From assembly GCA_016931295.1 (NCBI GenBank), contig JAFGEZ010000001.1, positions 186,001 through 250,000 of the forward strand: a stretch of 64,000 nucleotides of DNA, in the 5' to 3' direction. This document shows positions 35,270-44,906 of this stretch, piece by piece. The translations under genes and the position numbers were made by a program. The notes beneath the pieces are model-generated. The model searched no databases. It saw nothing but the letters and a program-made list of their open reading frames with translations, and had not been told where the DNA came from. Origin of the DNA: Candidatus Krumholzibacteriota bacterium. GTDB taxonomy: Bacteria > Krumholzibacteriota > Krumholzibacteriia > Krumholzibacteriales > Krumholzibacteriaceae. Position 1 is the stretch's first letter; each line of letters begins with the position of its first letter.

Positions 35270-37342
35270 GTGATCCAGAAAAAATGGACTCTCGAGGGAA
35301 AGGACATTTCCTTCGAGACCGGCCGTATGGCCAAGCAGGCGGACGGGTCCGTACTCGTCGGCCAGGAAGGGACCGTGGTCCTCGTGACCGCCGTTTCCTC
35401 CAAGGCGCCCGTCACCGATCGTGACTGGTTCCCCCTCTTCGTCGAATACCGGGCGAAGTTCTACGCCGCCGGCAAGATCCCCGGTGGGTTCTTCAAGCGC
35501 GAGGGACGCCCGAGCGAGAAGGAGATCCTCGGCGCGCGCATGATCGATCGACCGATCAGGCCGCTGTTCCCCGACGGATACATGTACGAGGTGCAGGTCG
35601 CCGCGAGCATCCTCTCCAGCGACATGGAGCACAAGTCCGACATTCTCGGCATCACCGGCGCGTCGCTCGCCCTCAACCTCTCGAATATCCCCTTCGACGG
35701 GCTTTTGAGCGGCATCCGCGTCGGCATGGTCGACGACAGCTTCATTCTCAACCCCACGACCACGGAGATCGAGGAAGGCAAGCTCGATCTCGTCATCGCC
35801 GGCACCGACGACGCGATCGTGATGGTCGAGGGCGGGGCCATGGAGGCGTCCGAGCGGACGATCATGGAGGCTCTCGAGTGGGGGCACGACAAGGTCCGCA
35901 AGATCAACGGATTCCAGCGCGAGTTCCTCTCCGCCTGCGAGATCCCGACCAAGCGCACCTTCGCGGTCGCTACCCGCGACGGCGAGCTCGAGCGCAAGGT
36001 CCGCGAACGCTACGCGGGCGAGGTCGCCTCGCGATGCCGCGTCAAGGGCAAGCTCATCCGGGGGAACGCCCTCATGGAGCTCGCCAACGAGGCCGTCGAG
36101 CACTTCGCCGAGGAGTATCCCGAGAGCGGGAAGACGGTCAAGGCCGTCCTGGGAGACATCGAGAAGGAGATCGTCCGCCGGATGATCATCGAGGAGGGCG
36201 TGCGCACCGACGGCCGTCGCCACGACGAGATCCGCGACATCACCTGCGAGGTCGGCGTCCTGCCGCGCACGCACGGCAGCGCCCTCTTCACCCGGGGAGA
36301 GACGCAGAGCCTCGTCGTCACGACGCTCGGCACCGCCTCCGACGAACAGAAGATCGACGATCTCGAAGGGGAGTCCTGGAAGAACTACATGCTCCACTAC
36401 AACTTCCCGCCCTTCAGCGTGGGCGAGGTCGGCTTCTTCCGCGGCCCCGGACGGCGCGAGATCGGCCACGGCGTGCTCGCGGAGCGCGCGATCAGGCCGA
36501 TGATCCCCACCGACGAGCTCTTCCCCTACACGATCCGCATCGTCTCCGACGTCCTCGAGTCCAACGGCTCGAGCTCGATGGCGACGGTCTGCGGGGGCAG
36601 CCTCGCGCTGATGGACGCAGGCGTTCCGGTCGCCAAGGCGGTCGGCGGCGTCGCGATGGGGCTCGTCAAGGAGGGTGACCGCGTCGCCGTCCTCACCGAT
36701 ATCCTCGGTCTCGAGGACCATCTCGGCGACATGGACTTCAAGGTCACCGGCACCCGAGACGGGATCACCGCCTTCCAGATGGACTGCAAGGTCGCCGGCG
36801 TCAATCGCGAGATCATGGAGAAGGCGCTCGAGCAGGCGCGCCAGGCCCGCATGAAGATCATCGAGCGCATGGAGGCCACGATTCCCGCGGCCCGCCCGGA
36901 GATCTCCCCCTACGCGCCGAAGATCACCCAGATCAAGATCGACGTGGACAAGATCCGCGAGATCATCGGCCCGGGGGGCAAGGTGATCCGCCACATCCAG
37001 GAAGTCTCCGGCGCGAAGATCGACGTCGAGGACGACGGCACGGTGACCGTCGCGGCGGTCGACACGGCCTCCGCCGACAAGGCCCTGGCGATGATCAGGG
37101 AGATCACCGCCGAGCCCGAGCTCGACACCGTCTACAAGGGCACCGTGAAGAGCATCCTGCCTTTCGGTGCGTTCGTCGAGATCCTGCCCGGCAAGGACGG
37201 GCTCCTGCACATCTCCGAGATCGACACGAAACGCGTCAACAAGGTGGAGGACTACTTCCAGGTCGGTGACGAGGTCGAGGTCAAGGTCGTCAAGATCGAC
37301 AACGACGGAAAGATCCGTCTGAGCAGGAAAGTCCTCCTCTAG
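35270..37342 (+). CDS. pnp: Polyribonucleotide nucleotidyltransferase (PNPase)
   Basis: A 690-residue 3'-to-5' phosphorolytic exoribonuclease. It has two RNase PH domains (first from [21 protein letters not shown], including [20 protein letters not shown]; second from [33 protein letters not shown]), the helical domain between them, then KH ([17 protein letters not shown]) and S1 ([20 protein letters not shown]). The start is GTG behind CGGAGG. No long extra C-terminal tail is present. It is followed nine bases later by an M16 protease gene, as in many bacteria. Confidence 0.97.
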   Translation: MIQKKWTLEGKDISFETGRMAKQADGSVLVGQEGTVVLVTAVSSKAPVTDRDWFPLFVEYRAKFYAAGKIPGGFFKREGRPSEKEILGARMIDRPIRPLFPDGYMYEVQVAASILSSDMEHKSDILGITGASLALNLSNIPFDGLLSGIRVGMVDDSFILNPTTTEIEEGKLDLVIAGTDDAIVMVEGGAMEASERTIMEALEWGHDKVRKINGFQREFLSACEIPTKRTFAVATRDGELERKVRERYAGEVASRCRVKGKLIRGNALMELANEAVEHFAEEYPESGKTVKAVLGDIEKEIVRRMIIEEGVRTDGRRHDEIRDITCEVGVLPRTHGSALFTRGETQSLVVTTLGTASDEQKIDDLEGESWKNYMLHYNFPPFSVGEVGFFRGPGRREIGHGVLAERAIRPMIPTDELFPYTIRIVSDVLESNGSSSMATVCGGSLALMDAGVPVAKAVGGVAMGLVKEGDRVAVLTDILGLEDHLGDMDFKVTGTRDGITAFQMDCKVAGVNREIMEKALEQARQARMKIIERMEATIPAARPEISPYAPKITQIKIDVDKIREIIGPGGKVIRHIQEVSGAKIDVEDDGTVTVAAVDTASADKALAMIREITAEPELDTVYKGTVKSILPFGAFVEILPGKDGLLHISEIDTKRVNKVEDYFQVGDEVEVKVVKIDNDGKIRLSRKVLL

Positions 37343-37351
37343 CGAGGATCG

Positions 37352-38641
37352 ATGCAGAGGATTCCCCGGCCACGTGCGGTCGCCCTCGATTCGGGGGCGA
37401 CCCTCCTCTATCAGCGCAATCCCGGCATTCCCACGGTCGCCGCCGGGGTGCGCTTCGGGCGCGGCTCCCGGGACGAGCGTCCCGGCGAGGAAGGCTATTC
37501 CCACCTCCTCGAACACATGGTCTTCCGGGGCACGAAGCGCCGGAGCGCCCTCGAGACGGCGCTCGATCTCGAGCGGATCGGCGGGCAGTGGGACGCCTTC
37601 ACCTCGCGTGAGGCGGTCTGTTTCCACGCGAGGGTGCTCGACGAGCATTTCGGCGAATTCGCGGACATCCTCGGCGATCTCGTTCTCGACCCCCTCTTTC
37701 CCGAGGACGCCTTCCGGCTCGAGCGCCGGGTCGTCCAGGAGGAGATACGGTCGGTCCGCGACGCGCCGGAGGAGGCGACGCACGAGCTCTTCTTCGACGC
37801 CCTCTTCGGCGACCATCCCCTCGGCGCGCCGGTCGCGGGAACGATCGGCGGGATACGCCGCGCCTCCCGCGACCGGCTCGTCGCCTTCCACCGCCGGCGT
37901 TTCACCGGCGGCGACGCCCTCGTCGGTGTCGTCGGGAACGTGCCCATCGGGCGGGTCGTCGAGACGATCGAGCAAAGCCTCGCCTTCCGTTCGAGCCGCA
38001 GAACGAGGCCCGTTTCCCTCGGACGGCCGCCGCGGCGCCGTCGGGCCGGCATCATCCGCGGCGACTGGTCGCAGGTACAGCTCGTCGCCGGCAACCGGAC
38101 GGTCTCGACGACCCATCCGGACCGGCCCGCGCTCGTGCTCCTCTCGTGGATCCTCGGCGGCGGGGTGTCCTCGCGGCTCTTCCAGGCCATGCGCGAGCAG
38201 GCCGGGCTCGCCTACAACGTCTACGCCCACACGAATTTCTGGCGCGACACCGGCGCCTTCGGTATCGCATGCTCCGTCGATCCGCGCAACCTCGGCCGGT
38301 CGGTCGACATCCTCCGCGGCGAGTTGAAGCGCCTCGTGCAGGACGGCGTCACCGCCGACGAGATGGCGAGCGCGCGGGCGCAGATCAAGGCGTCGGTCTA
38401 CATCGGCGTCGAGAGCGCGGAGAACCTGCTCTTCCGTCTCTTCAGCAGTTACGCCTATCACGGCCGCTACCGGTCGCCGGCGGAAACGGTGCGCGCCATC
38501 GAGCGCGTCGGCAGGGGGCGCGTGGTCGAGGCGGCGGAACGGTACCTCTCGTGGGACGATCTGACCATCGTCACCGGCGGCCCCGTGTCGCTGCGGCCGT
38601 CGGGCCGGCCTGCCGGCCCGGTCCGGGGGAGGCGTCGATGA
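37352..38641 (+). CDS. M16-family zinc peptidase
   Basis: A 429-residue insulinase-like peptidase of the type encoded next to pnp (YmxG/MlpA-like). The inverted zinc motif is HLLEH (51-55), with the third ligand likely E131 (VVQEEIRSVRD), the usual distance from the second histidine. The second half has the M16 C-domain block GGGVSSRLFQAMREQAGLAYNVYA. No signal peptide is visible, so it is probably cytoplasmic. The stop overlaps the dut start by ATGA. The substrate is unknown. Confidence 0.9.
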   Translation: MQRIPRPRAVALDSGATLLYQRNPGIPTVAAGVRFGRGSRDERPGEEGYSHLLEHMVFRGTKRRSALETALDLERIGGQWDAFTSREAVCFHARVLDEHFGEFADILGDLVLDPLFPEDAFRLERRVVQEEIRSVRDAPEEATHELFFDALFGDHPLGAPVAGTIGGIRRASRDRLVAFHRRRFTGGDALVGVVGNVPIGRVVETIEQSLAFRSSRRTRPVSLGRPPRRRRAGIIRGDWSQVQLVAGNRTVSTTHPDRPALVLLSWILGGGVSSRLFQAMREQAGLAYNVYAHTNFWRDTGAFGIACSVDPRNLGRSVDILRGELKRLVQDGVTADEMASARAQIKASVYIGVESAENLLFRLFSSYAYHGRYRSPAETVRAIERVGRGRVVEAAERYLSWDDLTIVTGGPVSLRPSGRPAGPVRGRRR

Positions 38642-39096
38642 CGGGTGCGCGGAACGAGATCGAGGTCGTCATCCGGTACCTGCCGCACCATGCCGGGCTG
38701 CCGCCGATCGCGCGCATGACCGGCGGATCGAGCGGGTACGACATCAACGCTGCCTGCGACGGGCCGATCGAGATCGAGCCGGGCCGGGCGGCGCTCGTCG
38801 CCGGCGGGTTCGAACTCGCCGTGCCGCCCGGGTTCGAGGCGCAGGTCCGGCCGAGAAGCGGTCTCGCCCTGAAGCACCGCGTCGGGATCCTGAACGCCCC
38901 GGGGACGATCGACAGCGACTACCGGGGCGAGATCGGGGTCATCCTCTTCAATTTCGGCGAGGAGACCTTCGTCGTCGACCGCGGCGATCGCATCGCCCAG
39001 CTCGTGTTCTGCAGCCTGCCGCCGGTGCGCCTCCTCGAGCGCCGGGAGCTCGACGAGACGGTCCGCGGACCGGGAGGATTCGGCCACACGGGCTGA
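38638..39096 (+). CDS. dut: dUTP diphosphatase
   Basis: A 152-residue trimeric dUTPase that hydrolyses dUTP to dUMP, keeping uracil out of DNA and feeding dTMP synthesis. All five family motifs can be read: SSGYDINAA, RPRSGLALKHRVGI, GTIDSDYRGEI, VVDRGDRIAQLVF and RGPGGFGHTG. Length is typical. It is translationally coupled to the M16 peptidase gene. Confidence 0.95.
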   Translation: MTGARNEIEVVIRYLPHHAGLPPIARMTGGSSGYDINAACDGPIEIEPGRAALVAGGFELAVPPGFEAQVRPRSGLALKHRVGILNAPGTIDSDYRGEIGVILFNFGEETFVVDRGDRIAQLVFCSLPPVRLLERRELDETVRGPGGFGHTG

Positions 39097-39122
39097 TCGC
39101 GGCCCCCGGAGAGGGAAAGACG

Positions 39123-39992
39123 ATGGTGCCGGCTCTCCTGACCGCCGTAATGCTCGCCGTTCTTTTCCTGATCCTCCTGTGCCGCCGCCGGGCGGGGTTC
39201 CCGGCGGGCGCGCCGCGGGTCCTCGCCTACCACAAGATCGCCCGTTTCGAGTTCGGCGGAACGTGGATGACGCCGGCCCGGTTCCGCGGCCAGATCGCCG
39301 GCCTCATCGACGACGGATTCCGCTTCATCGACGAGGCGACCTATCTCGACCGCCTCCGGGGCAACCCGCGCCCGGACAAGAAGGAGATCCTCCTCACCTT
39401 CGACGACGGGTATCGCGACGTCCTCGACGCGGCGCCCGTTCTCGCCGATCTCGGCGTGCCGGCGCTCGTCTTCCTCGTCAGCGACTACGTCGGGCGGGAG
39501 AATCGCTGGGAGCTGTCCCTGCCCGGACGGCGCTCGAGGCATCTCGACTGGGGTGAGATCGAGGCGCTCGCGTCGGCGGGTTTCTTTTTCGGCTCCCACG
39601 GACGCACGCATCGCGATCTCACGCGCCTGGGGCCGGCGTCGCTCCGCGACGAGACAGCCGGTTCGAAACGGGCGATCGAGGATCGTCTCCGCCGGCCGGT
39701 CCGGACCTTCTCCTATCCCTACGGGCGCGTCGACGAACGGGTGCAAGCCGCGACGGAGGAGGCGGGGTACGAGGCGGCCTTCACCCTCTACCCGCGGCGC
39801 GGCCTGCTGGCCGACCGTTGGCTGCTGCGGCGCGAGGGGGTGTGGATCGTCGATACGCTCGGCACGATCCGGGCGAAGCTCGGCGGGGGATTGCCCGCCG
39901 TGCTCGAGGACTGCAAGGGGAGGGCGATCAACGCCGTCGCCGTCCTGACGCCGCTCGTCAAGGGCGACGGTCGGCGGAACGGTCGCGACTGA
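39123..39992 (+). CDS. Membrane-anchored polysaccharide deacetylase
   Basis: A 289-residue protein with an N-terminal membrane helix (about residues 3-20) and a NodB-type carbohydrate esterase family 4 domain. Metal and catalytic motifs are LTFDDGY (91-97, with D94 and D95), SHGRTHRDL (H159, H163) and FSYPYGR (196-202). It should remove acetyl groups from a cell-envelope polysaccharide or peptidoglycan outside the inner membrane; the substrate is not known. The 3' end overlaps that of the convergent DUF4388 gene by 35 bases. It lies 26 bases after dut. Confidence 0.87.
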   Translation: MVPALLTAVMLAVLFLILLCRRRAGFPAGAPRVLAYHKIARFEFGGTWMTPARFRGQIAGLIDDGFRFIDEATYLDRLRGNPRPDKKEILLTFDDGYRDVLDAAPVLADLGVPALVFLVSDYVGRENRWELSLPGRRSRHLDWGEIEALASAGFFFGSHGRTHRDLTRLGPASLRDETAGSKRAIEDRLRRPVRTFSYPYGRVDERVQAATEEAGYEAAFTLYPRRGLLADRWLLRREGVWIVDTLGTIRAKLGGGLPAVLEDCKGRAINAVAVLTPLVKGDGRRNGRD

Positions 39993-41088
39993 GCTCGTAC
40001 CCGGCGCCGCCGCGGGCGGGCCGGTACCGCAGCCCGTCCCGGCCGGCCCGTTCGATGACCCCGGCGGGCAGGATGCGACGGGCGGCGAGGACGTCGAGGG
40101 TGATCGGGTAGGAGCCCCGCGTCGCGGCGTATTCCTCGAGACCCGCGCGGATCGCCGCTTCGTCCAGCCGCTTCTCGATCGGCGCGCGGACGACCCGCGA
40201 GCGGGCCGTCCAACCCGGCGGCAGGAGCCGGGGCGCGAGGTATTCTCCCACGACGAAACAGGCCGCGAGGGCCGCCGCCGCGGCGATCGTCGGCAAAACG
40301 CGTCTTTGCTTCCTGCCGGGCCCGGGCTCCTTCATGCGCGGTCGTTCGGCGACCGGCGCCGTTCCGGTCGGCGCCGCCTCCCGCGTGATCTCGAGCAGTT
40401 CCTTCTCGAGAAGCTGCTTGAGGCTCTCGTAGGTGCAGAAGCGCGCCATGCGGGCCTTCGAGACGAGATCGCCGAGGGTGCGCCCGCGTTCGAGCAGCTC
40501 GTAGACGATCTCCTCGTTCCGGTCGAGCGAGGGAGGATCCTCCGTGGGGAGCGGGAGCCGCCCGAGGATCATCTCCTCGGAGGAGAATATCTTCCGCATC
40601 TCGGGGAACTCGTCGATGCGCCGCATGCACTCCATCAGGACGCCCTCGACCTTGATGTCGTCGTCGAAACTCCTGATCCCCTGCAGGACCTGCCGGCCGA
40701 TGATGAACTTGTAGTAGCTCTTCGGCCAGCTGAGGACCTCGGTCACCGATTCCTGTATCTGGTCCCGCCAGATCGTGGCGAGCTCGTCCTCGGAGAAGTA
40801 CTTCTCGGTGAGGAGGAGCTCGACGAGGTCGAGCTTCGTCTCCGCCTGTATCTGCTGCAGCTGGTTCATCTCGTCTCGTCCGAGGAACCCGTACCGCATG
40901 AGATAGTCCTTCAGCGGATCGCGGCCGCGGCTCCGGCGGTCGCGGGTCGAGATGATGAAGCCGTCCCGAAAGAAGATGACCATGTTCTCCTCGCCGGTCA
41001 CGGAGAGCATGCCGGACTTCTTCTGCAGCGAGATCAGCTGGAATATCTCGCTGAGGCCGAAATCCTTGACGTTTCCTTCCAGGGCCAT
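39958..41088 (-). CDS. DUF4388-domain protein with C-terminal pseudopilin-like part
   Basis: A 376-residue protein. The N-terminus (MALEGNVKDFGLSEIFQLIS, then KKSGMLSVTGEENMVIFFRDGFI) is a DUF4388/PATAN domain, associated with signalling and motility in Myxococcus and Deinococcus relatives. The middle is helical (to ~235). One membrane helix spans about 264-284. The C-terminal ~80 residues (LEEYAATRGSYPITLDVLAARRILP, YRPARGGAGYELS) resemble the globular part of type II pseudopilins of the GspG kind, here without prepilin peptide. It probably sits in the inner membrane with DUF4388 in the cytoplasm. It is co-transcribed with the TPR/zinc-ribbon gene 15 bases upstream. Confidence 0.65.
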   Translation of the reverse strand: MALEGNVKDFGLSEIFQLISLQKKSGMLSVTGEENMVIFFRDGFIISTRDRRSRGRDPLKDYLMRYGFLGRDEMNQLQQIQAETKLDLVELLLTEKYFSEDELATIWRDQIQESVTEVLSWPKSYYKFIIGRQVLQGIRSFDDDIKVEGVLMECMRRIDEFPEMRKIFSSEEMILGRLPLPTEDPPSLDRNEEIVYELLERGRTLGDLVSKARMARFCTYESLKQLLEKELLEITREAAPTGTAPVAERPRMKEPGPGRKQRRVLPTIAAAAALAACFVVGEYLAPRLLPPGWTARSRVVRAPIEKRLDEAAIRAGLEEYAATRGSYPITLDVLAARRILPAGVIERAGRDGLRYRPARGGAGYELSRDRSADRRP

Positions 41089-41103
41089 CGCCGGTTCCTT
41101 TCC

Positions 41104-43038
41104 CTACAGCGAATCGAGAAACGCGTCGAGCGGTTCGGGCGCCGCCGCTTCGGGTCTGCTCTCCGCGGGCCGCCGCCCGGTATCCTCCCGGCCGTCGGCC
41201 TCGACGCGGACGTCGGGGGGCAGGATGCGGTAGTTGCGCGGTTCCTCGGGCCGGCGTCTCCGCGCCGCGGCGAGCCAGCCGAAAAGGAGGATCGCCGCGG
41301 GGAGGGCCGCCATCCAGATCGGCGTGTAGACGTCGATCGAACGCGGATCGCGGAAGAACGGTCCCCGCCACGCGAGCAGCATCAGGGCGGCGATCGCGAC
41401 GGCGGCGCCGAGGATGCCGGACCGCGTGCGTCCGCCGATGATCGCGGCTGCCCCGGGCCAGAAGAACCTGGCCAGGCGCATCGCGTTCGACCGGGCGGAC
41501 GCGCGCTTCTGGCGCCGGTGGCGCAGGAGGGCTTCCATCACCTTGACGGAGGAGAGCCCCCCGACGACGCCGGCGCAATCGGGGCAGAGGGCGATCCCCA
41601 GGTTCGTGCCGGCGCAGATCTCGCAGGTCGCGCGGCCGCAGTTCTCGCAACGGAACACGCGCCACGCCGAGGGGAACCGGCCGCGAAGGGTCATCGCGGC
41701 CAGGAGCGCGGCCACGAGCACGATCCACAGCCGGTCGAAGGGCAGAAGCAGCCAGGGGCGCAGCGCCGCCGTGAGGGCGCCGCCACCGATCTCCTCGCCC
41801 TCGCGGATCGCGATCCGCCAGAGGTCGGACGCGCGGAATCCCGCCTCGTAGATCGTGAGGTTCCTGATGCGGGCCGACGCGTGCGTCGCCCGGTATCCCT
41901 CGACGCCGAACTCGCTCGCCCGCTCGAGGGCGTCGCTCGACTGGGCGAAGAGCATCATCCGGATGTAGGCCTGGCCGATGTTGTAGTGCGCGAGGACGTT
42001 CGTCGAATCGATCGCCAGGGCGTTCTGGTAGCCCGCGAGGGCGCGGTCGTAATCGCTCTCGCAGAAGTAGACGTTGCCCAGGTTCAGGTAGGCCGCGGCC
42101 AGGCCGCTTTCGGCGGCCACCGCCTCGAGGAGGAGTTTTTTCGCCTCCTCGAACTCGCCGGCGCGGTACCGGAGGGTGCCGATCGCGAACGCCCGCTCGG
42201 CGGCGAACCGGTCGTCCCGTATCGATTCGATCGCCGCCAGGGTCCGTTCGTCGGCGCCGCGCTCGTTGACGAGGGCGAGGCGGCTCGTCACGCTCGCCGG
42301 ATCGATCCCCGCGGCGATCGGGCCGGCCCGGCCCGCGACCAGGGAGATGCCGGCGACAACCAGGGCGGCCGCGGCCAGCGCGAACCGCTCGCGACGCGAG
42401 ACGGCCATCCAGACGACGACGAAGAGGATCGCGGCGTAGAGGGCGAGGCCGAGCCGCATGGCGAGCAGCCCGAGCAGCGCGATGCCGCCGATCCATCCGG
42501 CGGGGGGCACGGCGATCGACGCGGGGTGGCGCTCGCGGAACCAGTGATCGACGAGCGGCCACGACCTGGCCAGCAGGGCGACGAGCGCGACGAGCAGCCC
42601 GCCGAAGAAGGACGCGGCGACGACGAGGAGCGTGTTCGCCGCCAGGAAGGACTGCGAACGGAAATCCCCCGCGAGCCGGCGGACGGCCTCGACGAGATGG
42701 GGCAGGAAGGCGGGGTCGAACCGCGATGCCTCGATCCGGGCGAGGGTGAAGAGGGGATCGGCGTCGTCCCCGCTCAGGTCGGCGGCGAGACGCAGCCTGC
42801 CGACGGCCCGCTCCCGGTCGCCCGCCTCGAGCGCCTCGAGCGCCTCCCGGTAGAGGGCCCGGGAGCTCACGCCGAGCGTCGGCGCGCCCCGGGACAGCTC
42901 GGTTGCCGTGTATTGCTCGAGATTCTCGTCCTGGATGAGATCGAGATGCCCGGCGGCGGCGGAGGTGCAGAATGCAAGAACGGCCGCCGCGCAGAGAGCG
43001 GCGATAAGCGGCACGCGAATGGGATTTCTTTCTAACAT
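41104..43038 (-). CDS. TPR and zinc-ribbon multi-pass membrane protein
   Basis: A 644-residue protein of unknown function. A signal peptide ([24 protein letters not shown]) is followed by a periplasmic helical repeat part, several membrane helices (around residues 128-245), a TPR region ([54 protein letters not shown]), another helix, and a four-to-six-cysteine ribbon ([24 protein letters not shown]). Two more helices and an acidic, Pro-rich tail ending LDAFLDSL complete it. The ATG is chosen because it opens the signal peptide; the open frame upstream runs antisense into asnS. No clear ribosome site is visible. It is transcribed with the DUF4388 gene. Confidence 0.7.
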   Translation of the reverse strand: MLERNPIRVPLIAALCAAAVLAFCTSAAAGHLDLIQDENLEQYTATELSRGAPTLGVSSRALYREALEALEAGDRERAVGRLRLAADLSGDDADPLFTLARIEASRFDPAFLPHLVEAVRRLAGDFRSQSFLAANTLLVVAASFFGGLLVALVALLARSWPLVDHWFRERHPASIAVPPAGWIGGIALLGLLAMRLGLALYAAILFVVVWMAVSRRERFALAAAALVVAGISLVAGRAGPIAAGIDPASVTSRLALVNERGADERTLAAIESIRDDRFAAERAFAIGTLRYRAGEFEEAKKLLLEAVAAESGLAAAYLNLGNVYFCESDYDRALAGYQNALAIDSTNVLAHYNIGQAYIRMMLFAQSSDALERASEFGVEGYRATHASARIRNLTIYEAGFRASDLWRIAIREGEEIGGGALTAALRPWLLLPFDRLWIVLVAALLAAMTLRGRFPSAWRVFRCENCGRATCEICAGTNLGIALCPDCAGVVGGLSSVKVMEALLRHRRQKRASARSNAMRLARFFWPGAAAIIGGRTRSGILGAAVAIAALMLLAWRGPFFRDPRSIDVYTPIWMAALPAAILLFGWLAAARRRRPEEPRNYRILPPDVRVEADGREDTGRRPAESRPEAAAPEPLDAFLDSL

Positions 43039-43174
43039 AATACCGTACAAGCCGGTTGCGCCGGCGTCGTTCTCCACGAACTCTCGCGACCCGTATCGTC
43101 TCTTCTCCACCGGCAAGAATCGTGCCGCCTGCGGCGGGTCTATCTGCTTGCCGCCGTTCGCGTTATTACCCCGT

Positions 43175-43203
43175 TTGACAACGCGGCGCGGCGATGGTAC
43201 AAC
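43175..43203 (+). promoter_or_regulatory. asnS promoter
   Basis: TTGACA (43175-43180, 6/6) and TACAAC (43198-43203, 4/6) are 17 bases apart, ~46 bases before the asnS start. It lies in the ~215-base divergent gap between asnS and the TPR/zinc-ribbon gene. Confidence 0.7.
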
Positions 43204-43255
43204 AGGGGGGACAGAACAGTCCGTTTCGACCTTCGACGTGCAGAGGGAGCAGGAG

Positions 43256-44551
43256 ATGCAGAAGACGGAGATAGCCCGGATCGGCGAGTCGGTCGGGCGC
43301 GAGGTGACCCTCAGCGGCTGGGTGTACAACATGCGCTCGAGCGGCAAGATCATGTTCATCGTGCTCCGGGACGGGACGGGCCTGATCCAGTGCATCGCGG
43401 AGAAATCCTCCCTCGGCGGGGAGCTCTTCGAGGAGGCCGGCCGTCTGACGCAGGAATCGTCGATCGAGGTGACGGGCGAGGTCCGCGAGGATTCGCGGGC
43501 GCCGGGCGGGTACGAGCTCGGCATCTCGGCGCTGCGCATCATCCAGGTGGCGGAGAAGTATCCGATCACCCCGAAAGAGCACGGGATGAACTTCCTGATG
43601 GACAACCGCCATCTCTGGCTCCGCTCCGCCCGCCAGCACGCGATCCTGACGATCCGGGCGGGACTCGTCCGGTTCATCCGCGAGTTCTTCGACAACCGCG
43701 GCTTCGTCAACTGCGACACGCCGGTCTTCACGCCGAACGCCTGCGAGGGGACGACCACACTCTTCGAGACGGACTATTTCGGGGACAAGGCGTACCTCAC
43801 CCAGAGCGGGCAGCTCTACAACGAGGCGACGGCGGCCGCGTTCCGCAAGGTCTACTGCTTCGGGCCCACCTTCCGGGCCGAGAAATCGAAGACGCGCCGC
43901 CACCTCATCGAGTTCTGGATGGTCGAGCCCGAGGTGGCCTTCGCCGACCTCGACGACATCATGCAGCTCGGCGAGGATTTCATCGTGGAGATCGTCGGCC
44001 GCAGCCTCGAGACCTATCGCTCCCTGATCGTCGACGTCCTCGAGCGCGATCCGGCCCCCCTCGAGCGCGTCCAGCCGCCCTTCCCGCGCGTGTCGTACGA
44101 CGAGGCGGCGGCGATCCTCGCCGAAGAGGAGACCGGCTTCGAGTACGGGAGCGATTTCGGCGGGAACGACGAGACGGTCCTGGCGACGCGCCACGACCGG
44201 CCCGTCTTCGTGCACCGGTTCCCCTCGGCGATCAAGGCCTTCTACATGGAACCCGACCCGGAGAATCCCGCCCTCAGTCTCTCCGTCGACCTTCTCGCCC
44301 CAGAGGGGTATGGGGAGATCATCGGCGGCGGGCAGCGCATCCACGACCTCGCGCTTCTCGAGAAGCGCCTCGCCGAGCACGACCTGCCGGCGAAGGCCTT
44401 CGAGTGGTACCTCGACCTGCGCCGCTACGGCGCCTTTCCCCACGCCGGCTTCGGCCTGGGCGTCGAGCGGACCCTCGCCTGGATCTGCGGCATCGGCCAC
44501 GTCCGCGAGACGATCCCCTTCCCGCGCCTGCTCAACCGGCTCTCGCCCTGA
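43256..44551 (+). CDS. asnS: Asparaginyl-tRNA synthetase
   Basis: A 431-residue class IIb aminoacyl-tRNA synthetase. The N-terminal OB-fold anticodon domain ([20 protein letters not shown]) is followed by the catalytic core: [21 protein letters not shown], motif 2 [20 protein letters not shown], and motif 3 [21 protein letters not shown]. The KAFYM block and GEIIGGGQR loop favour asparagine over aspartate. ATG at 43256 is preferred, preceded by GGGAGCAGGAG and starting at the OB fold; the frame is open far upstream without similarity. It has its own promoter. Confidence 0.92.
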   Translation: MQKTEIARIGESVGREVTLSGWVYNMRSSGKIMFIVLRDGTGLIQCIAEKSSLGGELFEEAGRLTQESSIEVTGEVREDSRAPGGYELGISALRIIQVAEKYPITPKEHGMNFLMDNRHLWLRSARQHAILTIRAGLVRFIREFFDNRGFVNCDTPVFTPNACEGTTTLFETDYFGDKAYLTQSGQLYNEATAAAFRKVYCFGPTFRAEKSKTRRHLIEFWMVEPEVAFADLDDIMQLGEDFIVEIVGRSLETYRSLIVDVLERDPAPLERVQPPFPRVSYDEAAAILAEEETGFEYGSDFGGNDETVLATRHDRPVFVHRFPSAIKAFYMEPDPENPALSLSVDLLAPEGYGEIIGGGQRIHDLALLEKRLAEHDLPAKAFEWYLDLRRYGAFPHAGFGLGVERTLAWICGIGHVRETIPFPRLLNRLSP

Positions 44552-44592
44552 CGCGGAGCGCGCCGCGCCGACCGGGATGGCGTCATTGACTG

Positions 44593-44622
44593 TTGACATT
44601 CCGCGTTCGCCGGGTGTATACT
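44593..44622 (+). promoter_or_regulatory. Strong promoter of the large surface-protein gene
   Basis: TTGACA (44593-44598, 6/6) and TATACT (44617-44622, 5/6) are 18 bases apart. Initiation would fall near 44629, giving a long ~278-base leader before the start codon. Confidence 0.82.
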
Positions 44623-44628
44623 GGTTTC

Positions 44629-44906
44629 CGCGATTCGACTCTCACGATACGCCACATACCAGTAACGACACGTCTGGCTGACGGAGGGGAATGTCAATTG
44701 CTCAGCAGACGATTCTGATGTCTCGCCGGGGGGGCGGGTGCGTCCTCCTCGGGCCGTGTCGACTGCCGATCAGGTAATCAGCACGCACAACACGACAGGC
44801 TTCCGGGCCGGTTTTCCGCAGAAGACCGGAAGGGGGTGATCTGCGTCCAGGAGAACCGGCGTTCTCGCTGCAACGTTCGGTCGACTCAAACGAATCGGAG
44901 GGGTAC
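44629..44906 (+). promoter_or_regulatory. Long structured 5' leader of the surface-protein gene
   Basis: No gene is visible in this ~280-base leader. It contains a 7-bp hairpin CTTCCGG/CCGGAAG (44801-44833) that competes with an inner CCGGT/ACCGG stem. A 6-bp hairpin GAGAAC/GTTCTC with loop CGGC lies at 44852-44867. The ribosome site CGGAGGGG ends just before the ATG. It matches no riboswitch class I can name; post-transcriptional control is an inference from length and folding. Confidence 0.4.

Noticed and set aside
43039-43758. N-terminal extension of the TPR/zinc-ribbon protein into the asnS region
   Set aside because: The extension runs antisense to asnS and has no similarity. The ATG at 43038 opens a clear signal peptide.
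44629-44906. A cyclic-di-GMP (GEMM) riboswitch in the surface-protein leader, prompted by GCACGCACAAC near 44782
   Set aside because: The rest of the GEMM core (GNRA tetraloop and its receptor, conserved purine joins) is not present in order.
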